64,000 nt of DNA, taken from the NCBI RefSeq assembly GCF_001544615.1, contig NZ_FCNV02000005.1:186001-250000 (forward strand), in the 5' to 3' direction. Positions 17,945-26,496 of this stretch are shown here, piece after piece. The translations under genes were made by a program, and so were the position numbers. The number at the start of each line of letters is the position of its first letter. Positions within the stretch are counted from its first letter, which is position 1. The notes beneath the pieces were generated by a model that saw only the letters and a list, made by a program, of their open reading frames with translations, made no database searches and was not told the origin of the DNA. This DNA is from Caballeronia concitans. GTDB taxonomy: Bacteria > Pseudomonadota > Gammaproteobacteria > Burkholderiales > Burkholderiaceae.

Positions 17945-19198
17945 ATGGCTCCCGCTTCACGAATGGTCTCGTTCGCGCGTGAGCGCAATCGCGCGAATCT
18001 GGCGCTCGCGCTTCTCGCGCTCACGACGGGCGCGCATGCGACGGTCGCCGTGCTGCAACCGCCACGCGAAGCGGCTGCGGCCCAGCCGCTCGAACTCACG
18101 CTGCTCTATACCGACGACGACAAGAAGCCCCTCACCGTCGACGTGCCGAAACAACTCACCGTGCAACTGACCAACGGCGATTTGCCGCCGGCGCCGCTCG
18201 TGCTGAATCGCGACCCGGCGACGCCCGATCGTCTGCGGCTCGCGCCGGGGCAGTATCGCCGGGTGCGCTATGCCGCGCCGTGGCCCGAATCCGCGCGCGG
18301 CACGGTCAAGATCGATCCGGTCGGGTTCGATGCATCGCCGATGCTCGTCACGCTGAATCGCGGCGAGAACCAGGCGCAGGTCGCTGCCGCCGAGAAGCGC
18401 GAAACGCAGGCGGCCACGCCCGCGCAGCTCGCGAGCGCCGCCGCCGAAGCCGATGCATCGCCGACGACCGTCCCGACGATGCTCTCCGGCCGCTTCAGCA
18501 CCTTCGAGCCGATTTATTTCGCCGACGGCAAGAACGGCGACAACCTCGCCAAGTTCCAGTTCAGCTTCAAGTACCGGCTGCATCTGCCGGACGATCCGCG
18601 CTCGCGCGGCTTCCTCGACAATCTGTACTTCGCGTACACGCAGACATCGATATGGAATCTGTCCGCTCCGTCCGCGCCGTTTCGCGACACCAGCTATCAG
18701 CCGCAGCTTTTCTACTACGTGCAGGACACCGGCTGGAAGAGCCCGCTCTTCACGCGCATGGGCGTGACGGCGGGCATCGGGCATGAATCGAATGGCAAGA
18801 GCGGTGACGAGTCGCGCGCGATCAACATCGCGTTCGTGCGTCCGACGTGGGACTTCGGCGATCTCGCCAGCGATCACCTGACGCTGTCGCCGAAGTTCTA
18901 CTATTACTTGTCGAAGAGCGGCAACGAGGACATCGCGGACTATCGCGGCTATGTCGATTTTCTCGTCAAATACGGCAGCCCGGACGGCTGGCAGCTCGCG
19001 ACGACGCTGCGCAAAGGCACGAAGCACTGGTACGGCAGCGTGGACTCGAATCTGACTTATCCGCTCGCGAAGCTCTTCGGCAGCGCGTGGGGCGGATATG
19101 TGTTCGTGAGCTATTTCAACGGCTACGGCGAGGACATTCTGGATTACAACCAGCGGCATCACTGGATCGCGCGGATAGGCTACAGTATTGCCCGCTGA
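17945..19198 (+). CDS. pldA: outer-membrane phospholipase A1
   Basis: OMPLA-family enzyme of 417 aa that hydrolyses phospholipids misplaced in the outer leaflet. An N-terminal signal sequence of about 33 residues (NLALALLALTTGAHA) is followed by an Ala/Pro-rich region longer than in E. coli PldA. The C-terminal ~250 residues form the 12-strand barrel. The active-site motif is VTAGIGHESNGKSG, giving the catalytic His and Ser, with Asn supplied from the NIAFVRPTW strand. The barrel ends in IARIGYSIAR. AAAGGATG lies before the ATG. A DUF1289 gene follows 25 bp later. Confidence 0.88.
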   Translation: MAPASRMVSFARERNRANLALALLALTTGAHATVAVLQPPREAAAAQPLELTLLYTDDDKKPLTVDVPKQLTVQLTNGDLPPAPLVLNRDPATPDRLRLAPGQYRRVRYAAPWPESARGTVKIDPVGFDASPMLVTLNRGENQAQVAAAEKRETQAATPAQLASAAAEADASPTTVPTMLSGRFSTFEPIYFADGKNGDNLAKFQFSFKYRLHLPDDPRSRGFLDNLYFAYTQTSIWNLSAPSAPFRDTSYQPQLFYYVQDTGWKSPLFTRMGVTAGIGHESNGKSGDESRAINIAFVRPTWDFGDLASDHLTLSPKFYYYLSKSGNEDIADYRGYVDFLVKYGSPDGWQLATTLRKGTKHWYGSVDSNLTYPLAKLFGSAWGGYVFVSYFNGYGEDILDYNQRHHWIARIGYSIAR

Positions 19199-19223
19199 TT
19201 CTTATTTTCCGACTACTCCGCTC

Positions 19224-19427
19224 ATGTCCTCGATTCTCCACGACCTTCCCGACAGCCCTTGCATCGGCGTGTGTTCCACCCTCTTCGATGAAATCTGCAA
19301 AGGCTGCGGCCGCACGGCGGGTGAAGTATCGAACTGGGTCTTTCTAAACGATGAAGAGAAGCGCGCGATCTGGGAGCGGATCACGCGCGAAGGCACGGCA
19401 ATGCGCTTCCGGAACGACAAAGTCTGA
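19224..19427 (+). CDS. DUF1289-domain protein
   Basis: Small cytoplasmic protein of 67 aa. It has the DUF1289 arrangement PCIGVCSTLFDEICKGCGRT with four cysteines (CxxxC…CxxC type), suggesting a metal-binding knuckle, then the W-x8-E/K-x2-IWERI helix typical of the family. The ATG at 19224 was chosen over an in-frame one 36 bp upstream because it yields the usual family start. It follows pldA closely. No function is known for the family to my knowledge. Confidence 0.82.
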   Translation: MSSILHDLPDSPCIGVCSTLFDEICKGCGRTAGEVSNWVFLNDEEKRAIWERITREGTAMRFRNDKV

Positions 19428-19453
19428 GTTCGCGAAGCAGCCCCGGCGCACAC

Positions 19454-19478
19454 AAAAAAGCCGCACCTGAGTGCGGCT
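19454..19478 (-). terminator. terminator downstream of ybiT
   Basis: AGCCGCAC (19459-19466), loop CTGA, GTGCGGCT (19471-19478). On the minus strand the stem is followed by TTTTTT, a good intrinsic terminator for the ABC-F gene that ends at 19505; the plus side could also stop the DUF1289 transcript. Confidence 0.85.
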
Positions 19479-19504
19479 CTTCGATACGTCGACGGCAATG
19501 ACCG

Positions 19505-21097
19505 TTACTGAATCCCCTGGCTCGCCAGGAAATCCTCGTAGTTCCCGCCGAAGTCGCGCAGCGTGCCGTCCGTACGCACTTCGATGATGCGATTCGCCAG
19601 CCCGCTCACGAACTCGCGGTCATGCGACACGAAAATCAGCGTGCCTTCGTACTTCTCGAGCGCGATCTGCAGCGATTCGATGGACTCCATGTCCATGTGA
19701 TTGGTCGGCTCGTCCATCAGCAGCACGTTGTGGCGGCCGAGCATCAGCTTGCCCCAGATCATGCGGCCCTTCTCGCCGCCCGACAGCACCTTCACGTTCT
19801 TCCTGATGTCGTCCGCGTTGAAGAGCAGACGCCCGAGCGTGCCGCGCACCATCTGATCGTCGTCGCCTTCCTGACGATACTGATCGACCCATTCCGTGAG
19901 CGTTTCGTCCTTCGGAAACTCTTCGTACGTGTCCTGCGGCATATAGCCGACGTTCGCGTTCTCCGCCCACTTGACCGAGCCGCCGTCCAGCTGCAGCGCG
20001 CCCTTCAGCGACTTCAGCAGCGTGGTCTTGCCCGCGCCGTTCTCGCCGATGATCGCGATACGCTCGCCCGGCTGCACGCTCAGGCTGAAGTTCTGGAAGA
20101 TGGTCCGGTCGTACTTCTTCGTGATGCCTTCGGCCACGACCGCGATGTTGTGCAGCTTCTTCTCGAAGTCGAAGCGGATGAACGGATTCTGCCGCGACGA
20201 CGGCTTGAATTCCTCGATCTTGATCTTGTCGATCATCTTGAGACGGCTGGTTGCCTGACGCGCCTTCGACTTGTTCGCCGAGAAGCGGCGCACGAAGTCC
20301 TGCAGGTCGGCCACGCGCTCTTTCGCCTTCGCGTTCGCGGCCTGCTGGCGTTCGCGCGCCTGCGTGCTTGCGAGCATGTAGTCGTCGTAATTGCCTGGAT
20401 AGACCTTCAGCGTGCCGTAATCCATGTCCGCCATGTGCGTGCAGACCTGGTTCAGGAAGTGTCGATCGTGCGAGATGATGATCATCGTCGAGTTGTACTG
20501 GTTGAGCACGTCTTCCAGCCAACGGATCGAGTTGATGTCGAGGTTGTTGGTCGGCTCGTCGAGCAGCAGAACGTCGGGCTTCGAGAACAGCGCCTGCGCG
20601 AGCAGCACGCGCAGCTTCCAGCCCGGCGCGATGTTGCTCATCGGCCCGTTGTGATCCGCGATGTTGATGCCGATGCCGAGCAGCAGCTCGCCCGCGCGCG
20701 ATTCGGCCGTGTAGCCGTCGTATTCCGCGAACTTCGCTTCGAGTTCGGCGGCGCGCATGTAGTCGTCGTCGGTGGCGTCCGGGTTCGCGTAGATCGCGTC
20801 GCGCTCGGTCATCGCGGCCCACATTTCGGTGTGGCCCATCATAACGACGTCGAGCACGCGCATGTCTTCATACGCGAACTGGTCCTGGCGCAGCTTGCCG
20901 AGGCGCACGTTCGGCTCGAGCATGACGTTGCCGGAACTCGGTTCGAGATCGCCGCCGAGGATCTTCATGAAGGTCGACTTGCCGCAGCCGTTCGCCCCGA
21001 TCAGTCCATAGCGGTTCCCTTCGCCGAACTTGACCGAAATGTTCTCGAAGAGAGGCTTCGGCCCGAATTGCATGGTGATATTGGCGGTAGACAGCAC
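19505..21097 (-). CDS. ybiT: ABC-F family ATPase YbiT
   Basis: ABC-F protein of 530 aa, the same length as E. coli YbiT and close to it over the whole length as I recall it ([32 protein letters not shown]). Two ABC domains lie in tandem: Walker [10 protein letters not shown] and GENGAGKTT, Walker [13 protein letters not shown] and [12 protein letters not shown]. The linker between them is charged and helical, as expected for a ribosome E-site protein. There are no membrane segments, so it is not a transporter. The start is GTG at 21097 behind AAAGGAC. A role in ribosome stalling or translation is inferred from the ABC-F family. Confidence 0.93.
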   Translation of the reverse strand: MLSTANITMQFGPKPLFENISVKFGEGNRYGLIGANGCGKSTFMKILGGDLEPSSGNVMLEPNVRLGKLRQDQFAYEDMRVLDVVMMGHTEMWAAMTERDAIYANPDATDDDYMRAAELEAKFAEYDGYTAESRAGELLLGIGINIADHNGPMSNIAPGWKLRVLLAQALFSKPDVLLLDEPTNNLDINSIRWLEDVLNQYNSTMIIISHDRHFLNQVCTHMADMDYGTLKVYPGNYDDYMLASTQARERQQAANAKAKERVADLQDFVRRFSANKSKARQATSRLKMIDKIKIEEFKPSSRQNPFIRFDFEKKLHNIAVVAEGITKKYDRTIFQNFSLSVQPGERIAIIGENGAGKTTLLKSLKGALQLDGGSVKWAENANVGYMPQDTYEEFPKDETLTEWVDQYRQEGDDDQMVRGTLGRLLFNADDIRKNVKVLSGGEKGRMIWGKLMLGRHNVLLMDEPTNHMDMESIESLQIALEKYEGTLIFVSHDREFVSGLANRIIEVRTDGTLRDFGGNYEDFLASQGIQ

Positions 21098-21216
21098 GGC
21101 GCGTCCTTTTGAATGATGTACGACGAAAAACCTAAGATTTTAGCAGCTTTTAGCCGGGATTTCCTGCGGCGATGCGGGCAGCGCCGGCCGGACGTCCCGC
21201 GCGCGATCCAAAGCGG

Positions 21217-21252
21217 CGCGGGGCGCGGCCCTCGATCAGGCCGCGCCCCGCG
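21217..21252 (-). terminator. 14-bp stem hairpin downstream of thrC
   Basis: CGCGGGGCGCGGCC (21217-21230) pairs perfectly with GGCCGCGCCCCGCG (21239-21252), loop of 8. It lies 25 bp after the thrC stop on the minus strand; no U-run follows, but the stem is strong enough to end the alaA-hom-thrC transcript. Confidence 0.6.
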
Positions 21253-21276
21253 CTGAGCATCCGCGAAAGGGAAAAC

Positions 21277-22722
21277 TCAGGTTCGCTCGGCGATGAACGC
21301 CTTCACCACGGCTGCATCTGCCGGAACGATATCGAACCTTTGTGGCAGTTTTTCAAGTCCCACGAACGCCGCCGGACGCTCCGGCTCCCGATGAAGCGCC
21401 TCGCGGATCGTCTCGCCGAATTTGATCGGCTGCGCGGTTTCGAGCACGATCATCGGCACGCCCGGCTTCAGGTTTTCGCGCGCGACCTTCACGCCGTCGG
21501 CGGTGTGCGTGTCGATCATCGTGTCGTAACGCTCGAACACGTCGCGGATGGTGTCCACGCGATCGTCGTGGCTGCTCTTGCCCGATACGAAGCCGAACTC
21601 CTTCACGCGCGCGTAATCGCCGCTCGCCGCGAGATCGAAGCCGCCCTTCTCTTCGACATCGCGGAAAAGCTGCATGACGCGCGCCGGATCGCGGCCGAGC
21701 AGGTCGTACACGAAGCGTTCGAAGTTAGACGCCTTCGAAATGTCCATGCTCGGCGACGTCGTGTGATACGTCTCCGCCGCGCCGCGCACGCGATACACGC
21801 CGGTCTTGAAGAACTCGTCGAGCACGTCGTTTTCGTTCGTCGCGACGACGAGCTGGTCGATCGGCAAGCCCATCATGCGCGCGATATGCCCCGCGCACAC
21901 ATTGCCGAAGTTGCCCGACGGCACCGTGAAGGACACGCGTTCGTCGTTGCTCTGCGTCGCGGCGAAATAGCCCTTGAAGTAGTAGACGACTTGCGCGACC
22001 ACACGCGCCCAGTTGATCGAATTGACCGTGCCAATCTTGTGCTTTGCCTTGTACGCGTGATCGTTCGATACGGCCTTCACGATGTCCTGGCAGTTGTCGA
22101 AATTGCCTTCAACCGCCAGATTGAAGATGTTCGGATCTTGCAGCGAGAACATCTGCGCGGTCTGGAAGGCGCTCATCTTCTTGTGCGGCGAGAGCATGAA
22201 GACGCGCACGCCGGCCTTGCCGCGCATCGCGTATTCGGCGGCGCTGCCCGTATCGCCCGATGTCGCGCCGAGAATGTTCAGCGTCTCGCCGTGCCTGGCC
22301 AGCGCGTACTCGAACAGATTGCCGAGCAGTTGCATCGCCATGTCCTTGAAGGCGAGCGTCGGTCCGTTCGACAATTCCAGCAGCGACAGCGGCGCGCCGT
22401 TCTCGACACCGAGCGTCTTCAGCGGCGTGATCTGCACCGCGCTCTCTTCGTGGCGCACGTTGCTGTAGACCTGCGCGGTGTACGTCTTGCGCGTGAGCGA
22501 GCGCAGGTCGTCGGCGGGAATGTCGTCGCTGAACTTGGAGAGCACTTCGAACGCGAGATCCGCGTACGAAAGCGTACGCCAGCGTGCGAGTTCATCGGCG
22601 GAAACGCGCGGATACTCGGCGGGCAGATACAAGCCGCCGTCCTTCGCGAGACCGCCCAGCAGAATGTCCGAAAACGTGTGGCGCTCGTTCGAGCCAGCGC
22701 CGCGCGTCGAAATGTAGTTCAT
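21277..22722 (-). CDS. thrC: threonine synthase
   Basis: PLP enzyme of 481 aa converting O-phosphohomoserine to threonine. The N terminus MNYISTRG is the family start. The PLP lysine is in NGPTLAFKDMAMQL, and the phosphate loop is GATSGDTGSAAEYAMRG. Length corresponds to the long (E. coli/yeast-like) class. It is last in alaA-hom-thrC on the minus strand, 13 bp after hom, with a hairpin just beyond. Confidence 0.95.
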   Translation of the reverse strand: MNYISTRGAGSNERHTFSDILLGGLAKDGGLYLPAEYPRVSADELARWRTLSYADLAFEVLSKFSDDIPADDLRSLTRKTYTAQVYSNVRHEESAVQITPLKTLGVENGAPLSLLELSNGPTLAFKDMAMQLLGNLFEYALARHGETLNILGATSGDTGSAAEYAMRGKAGVRVFMLSPHKKMSAFQTAQMFSLQDPNIFNLAVEGNFDNCQDIVKAVSNDHAYKAKHKIGTVNSINWARVVAQVVYYFKGYFAATQSNDERVSFTVPSGNFGNVCAGHIARMMGLPIDQLVVATNENDVLDEFFKTGVYRVRGAAETYHTTSPSMDISKASNFERFVYDLLGRDPARVMQLFRDVEEKGGFDLAASGDYARVKEFGFVSGKSSHDDRVDTIRDVFERYDTMIDTHTADGVKVARENLKPGVPMIVLETAQPIKFGETIREALHREPERPAAFVGLEKLPQRFDIVPADAAVVKAFIAERT

Positions 22723-22735
22723 GTCACGCCCTGGT

Positions 22736-24052
22736 TTAGTTCAGCACTGCCATGCGCAGCTTCGTCACGTTTGAAACGACCGTGGAGAGCGCTTCGATCT
22801 CCGCGATCGCCGCGTTTGCGTTCTTCTCCACCGTTTCGTGCGTGATGAGAATGATGTCCGTCTCGCCCCTGTTGCCGCCGTCGACCTGCTCCGATTCCTT
22901 CTGCAGCAACGCGTCGATGGAAATGCCCTTGTCCGCGAGAATGCGCGTGATGTTGGCGAGCACGCCCGTCACGTCCGCCACGCGCAGGCGCAGGTAATAG
23001 CCGCTCGTGATTTCGTCGATCGGCAGGATCGGCGTGTTGGAGAGGCTGTCCGGCTGGAACGCCAGATGCGGCACGCGATGCTCCGGATCGGCGGTATGCA
23101 GGCGCGTCACGTCGACGAGATCGGCGACCACGGCCGACGCCGTCGGCTCCGCGCCCGCGCCCTTGCCGTAGTACAGCGTGGTGCCGACCGCATCGCCCTG
23201 AACGACGACCGCGTTCATCGCGCCTTCCACGTTCGCGAGCAGGCGCTTTTCCGGCACGAGCGTCGGATGCGTGCGCAACTCGATGCCCTTCTCCGTGCGG
23301 CGCGCGATGCCCAGCAGCTTGATGCGATAACCCAGTTCACCCGCGTAGCGAATGTCGATGGCCGCGAGCTTGCTGATGCCTTCCACGTACGCGCGATCGA
23401 ACTGCACCGGCACGCCGAACGCGATGGCGCTCATGATCGTGACCTTGTGCGCGGCGTCGACGCCTTCGATGTCGAAGGTCGGATCTGCTTCCGCATAGCC
23501 CAACTCTTGCGCGCCCTTGAGCGCGGTCGCGAAGTCGATGCCGCGATCGCGCATCTCCGAAAGAATGTAGTTCGTCGTGCCGTTGATGATGCCCGCGATG
23601 GCCTCGATGCGATTCGCGGTCAGCCCTTCGCGCAGCGCCTTGATGATCGGAATGCCGCCCGCGACGGCCGCTTCGAACGCGACCATCACGCCCTTCGCGC
23701 GGGCCGCTTCGAAGATTTCGGTGCCGTGGACCGCGAGCAGCGCCTTGTTGGCCGTCACGACGTGCTTGCCGTTGGCGATCGCGCGCAACACCAGTTCGCG
23801 CGCGAAGCCCGTGCCGCCGATCATCTCGCACACGATGTCGATGGAAGGATCGTCGACGACGGCGTGGAAGTCATCCGTGATCGCGACGCCTTCCGCGGCC
23901 TGCGCCTTCGCCGGCGTGCGCACGGCAACGCGCGTGATTTCGATGCCGCGTCCCGCGCGTCGTTTGATTTCTTCCTGGTTGCGCCGCAGCACCGTGAAAG
24001 TGCCGCTGCCCACCGTGCCGAAGCCCAAGAGTCCTACTTTGATCGGTTCCAT
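22736..24052 (-). CDS. hom: homoserine dehydrogenase
   Basis: Monofunctional homoserine dehydrogenase of 438 aa, reducing aspartate semialdehyde to homoserine. Rossmann loop GLLGFGTVGSGTF, catalytic region GIINGTTNYILSEM, and LGYAEADPTFDIEG are present. A C-terminal ACT domain (LRVADVTGVLANITRIL) gives threonine feedback control. There is no fused aspartokinase domain. It lies between alaA and thrC, with gaps of 24 and 13 bp, so the three form an operon. Confidence 0.95.
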   Translation of the reverse strand: MEPIKVGLLGFGTVGSGTFTVLRRNQEEIKRRAGRGIEITRVAVRTPAKAQAAEGVAITDDFHAVVDDPSIDIVCEMIGGTGFARELVLRAIANGKHVVTANKALLAVHGTEIFEAARAKGVMVAFEAAVAGGIPIIKALREGLTANRIEAIAGIINGTTNYILSEMRDRGIDFATALKGAQELGYAEADPTFDIEGVDAAHKVTIMSAIAFGVPVQFDRAYVEGISKLAAIDIRYAGELGYRIKLLGIARRTEKGIELRTHPTLVPEKRLLANVEGAMNAVVVQGDAVGTTLYYGKGAGAEPTASAVVADLVDVTRLHTADPEHRVPHLAFQPDSLSNTPILPIDEITSGYYLRLRVADVTGVLANITRILADKGISIDALLQKESEQVDGGNRGETDIILITHETVEKNANAAIAEIEALSTVVSNVTKLRMAVLN

Positions 24053-24076
24053 ACTGCGCGAGTCTTTATAGAGAAA

Positions 24077-25315
24077 TTAAGCGGAGTGCCGTTTGCGATA
24101 GCCGTCGAGGAAGCGCGCGATGCGGTTGATCGAATCGGCGAGATCGTCGACGTTCGGCAGGAAGACCACGCGGAAGTGGTCCGGCGTCGGCCAGTTGAAC
24201 CCGGTGCCTTGCACGAGCAGCACGCGCTCTTCGAGCAGCAGGTCGGTGATGAACTGCTGGTCGTCGGCGATCGGGTACATCTTCGGGTCGAGCTTCGGGA
24301 ACATGTAAAGCGCGGCTTGCGGCTTCACGCACGTAACGCCCGGAATGGCCGTGAGCATCTCATACGCGAGGTCGCGCTGCTTGAAGAGGCGTCCGCCCGG
24401 CACGATCAGGTCGTTGATGCTCTGATAGCCGCCGAGCGCCGTCTGAATGGCGTACTGGCCGGGCACGTTCGGGCACAGGCGCATCGACGCGAGAATGCCG
24501 AGCCCTTCGAGATAGTCCTTCGCGCGGCGGCGGTTCTCTTCGATCAGCCCGGAAATCGCCATCCAGCCCGCGCGATACCCGCACGAGCGGTAGCTCTTCG
24601 ACAGGCTGTTGAACGTGACCGTGATGACGTCTTCGGAGAGCGCGGCCATCGACGTGTGCGTCTTGCCGTCGTAGACGATCTTGTCGTAGACCTCGTCGGC
24701 GAAGATGATGAGCCCGTGCTCGCGCGCAATGCCGATCAGTTCCTGCAGCAGTTCGTCCGAATACAGCGCGCCGGTCGGATTGTTCGGGTTGATGACGACG
24801 AGCGCCTTCGTGTTCGGCGTGATCTTCGCGCGGATGTCGTCGAGATCGGGCATCCAGCCGTTGCCTTCGTCGCACATGTAGTGGCGCGGCGTGCCCGCCG
24901 AAAGGCTAACGGCCGCCGTCCACAGCGGATAATCCGGCGCGGGCAGCAGCACTTCGTCGCCGTCGTTGAGCAGCGCCTGCATGGCCATCACGATCAATTC
25001 GGACGCGCCATTGCCGATGAAAATGTCGTCCAGTTCCACGCCCGCCACGCCCTTTTGCTGCGTGTAATGCATGATCGCCTTGCGCGCCGCGAACACGCCC
25101 TTCGAATCCGAATAGCCCGACGAACTCGGCAGATTGCGGATCATGTCCTGAATGATCTCGTCCGGCGCGTCGAAACCGAACGGCGCGAGATTGCCGATAT
25201 TCAGCTTGATGATGCGATGCCCTTCTTCCTCGAGGCGCTTCGCGTGTTCGAGCACGGGTCCGCGAATGTCGTAACAGACGTTTTGCAGCTTATTGGATTT
25301 GAGGATCGGTTTCAC
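24077..25315 (-). CDS. alaA: alanine aminotransferase AlaA
   Basis: Class I aminotransferase of 412 aa, very like E. coli AlaA (pyruvate plus glutamate to alanine). Family landmarks: KLQNVCYDIRGPVL near the start, NPNNPTGALYS, and SLSKSYRSCGYRAGW containing the PLP lysine. The start is GTG at 25315, giving the family's MKPILKSNKLQ; no good ribosome site was seen. It is the first gene of the alaA-hom-thrC set, which joins pyruvate transamination with the threonine branch, a common betaproteobacterial arrangement. Confidence 0.92.
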   Translation of the reverse strand: MKPILKSNKLQNVCYDIRGPVLEHAKRLEEEGHRIIKLNIGNLAPFGFDAPDEIIQDMIRNLPSSSGYSDSKGVFAARKAIMHYTQQKGVAGVELDDIFIGNGASELIVMAMQALLNDGDEVLLPAPDYPLWTAAVSLSAGTPRHYMCDEGNGWMPDLDDIRAKITPNTKALVVINPNNPTGALYSDELLQELIGIAREHGLIIFADEVYDKIVYDGKTHTSMAALSEDVITVTFNSLSKSYRSCGYRAGWMAISGLIEENRRRAKDYLEGLGILASMRLCPNVPGQYAIQTALGGYQSINDLIVPGGRLFKQRDLAYEMLTAIPGVTCVKPQAALYMFPKLDPKMYPIADDQQFITDLLLEERVLLVQGTGFNWPTPDHFRVVFLPNVDDLADSINRIARFLDGYRKRHSA

Positions 25316-25733
25316 GGCGGGCGGCTCTGGTGATGGACGGATGCGATGTGGTTCTTGCGACGTTGCTCGGGACGTCCGATGCAGGCGGCCGGATACGGCT
25401 GCGACAACCGGCGCACCGCTCGGAAGTATCGACGAAAACGGGTGTTACGGGGTTGTGCGGAGCCGACACGGCTTTGGGTTTGCGCCTTCCGGCGTGGCGG
25501 GTAACGCTTCGCCAGATAGGGCGCGGGCGCTGCCGGCCGGATTGCGTGTCGATGGCGGCTTGTGGCGGCACGCGAGCGCAACGGTTGCCGCCCAAGCAGG
25601 ACCGGCGGCCGGAAAGTTATAATTTACCGATTATGGCCCGGTTCCGCAATGCACCAAAGCGCGGCGCGAAATCCGCCGCGGCGGCGTCCAGCCGGGGCCG
25701 TGTCTGCCCTTCCTCTCTTGCCGGATCTTCGTT
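25316..25733. other. 418-bp divergent intergenic region, alaA/Mth938 gene
   Basis: No gene is supported here. A perfect TATAAT (25618-25623) lies on the plus strand 110 bp before the downstream gene, without a good -35. Nothing else was recognised. Confidence 0.4.
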
Positions 25734-26108
25734 TTGAAACTTCACCAGGAATCGAGCGGCGCACTCAATACGATCACGAGCTACGGAGACGACTTCGTCG
25801 CGATCAATCTTCAACGGCACGAAGGCAGCGTCATCGTGATACCGGACGCGCCCGTCGAAAGCTGGCCGGTCTCGTCGTTCGACGCGCTCACGCCCGAGCA
25901 TTTCGACGCCCTCGTGCAAGCCGCGCCCGAGGTCGTGATCTTCGGCAGCGGAGCGAAGCTGCGTTTTCCGCATCCGCGGCTCGTCGCGCAACTGGCGAAG
26001 CATCGCATCGGCGTGGAGACGATGGACTTCGGCGCGGCCTGCCGCACCTACAACATCCTGATGTCCGAAGGCCGGCGCGTCGCCGCTGCGCTGCTGATCG
26101 AGGCGTGA
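25734..26108 (+). CDS. Mth938-like (DUF498) domain protein
   Basis: Small cytoplasmic protein of 124 aa with the Mth938-like fold. Landmarks are the central PEVVIFGSGAKLRFP and the late GVETMDFGAACRTYNIL segments. The family includes mitochondrial NDUFAF3, an assembly factor for complex I, but bacterial members have no settled role. The start is a TTG giving MKLHQESS; no better start or ribosome site was found, so it is provisional. It lies directly upstream of the PmrA-like sites and arn operon. Confidence 0.8.
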   Translation: MKLHQESSGALNTITSYGDDFVAINLQRHEGSVIVIPDAPVESWPVSSFDALTPEHFDALVQAAPEVVIFGSGAKLRFPHPRLVAQLAKHRIGVETMDFGAACRTYNILMSEGRRVAAALLIEA

Positions 26109-26127
26109 GCCGCGCGCCTGGGCGTCG

Positions 26128-26155
26128 CTTAAGCGTTCGCTAAGCTTCCGTTAAG
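26128..26155 (+). promoter_or_regulatory. three tandem PmrA-like half-sites upstream of arn operon
   Basis: CTTAAG-N5-GCTAAG-N5-GTTAAG: three hexamers at exact 11-bp spacing. The first matches the PmrA consensus YTTAAK fully, the third at five and the second at four of six positions. It lies 20 bp after the Mth938 gene and about 340 bp before arnT, whose operon type is the classical PmrA target in enterics. A weak -10 (GACACT, about 26166) follows at suitable distance. The binding protein is inferred. Confidence 0.55.
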
Positions 26156-26496
26156 GCGAAATCGGCGACACTCGCGCGTCGCGGCGGGACGAAGCCCGGA
26201 GCCGGTGCGCCAAAATGCCGAATCCGGCGACGCGTGCGATACACTCCCGCCCGGCGTCCGTCACGCCTCGCGCGAGCGGCCGGCGGACGCAGCGGCGCGA
26301 AGCCGCTTTCACCGGGCTTTCCGTTGCGTTTTTTCCGTCCTGGCGACCCGCGCGAGAACTTGCGCCGCACTTTGGTGCCTGAACCAGGTCGCGAGGACGC
26401 GGACACGCTGGCCGCGCCTTCCCGCGCGCCACGACGCCGCAAAAAGCCCATTTCGATTCACTAGCGCCGCATCGCGGCATCGGACAGGTCGACTTC
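26156..26496 (+). other. 340-bp possible leader of the arn operon
   Basis: If transcription starts near the half-site array, this is a long untranslated leader. A small hairpin AGCGGC/GCCGCT (about 26288-26305) and, further on, a run of six T near 26330 could act as an attenuator. A 76-codon GTG-start frame (26234-26464) is present, but it has no ribosome site or recognisable domain and I do not count it as a gene. Confidence 0.35.

Noticed and set aside
26234-26464. 76-codon GTG-start frame in the arn leader
   Set aside because: No ribosome site, no recognisable domain and proline/arginine composition typical of random high-GC frames.
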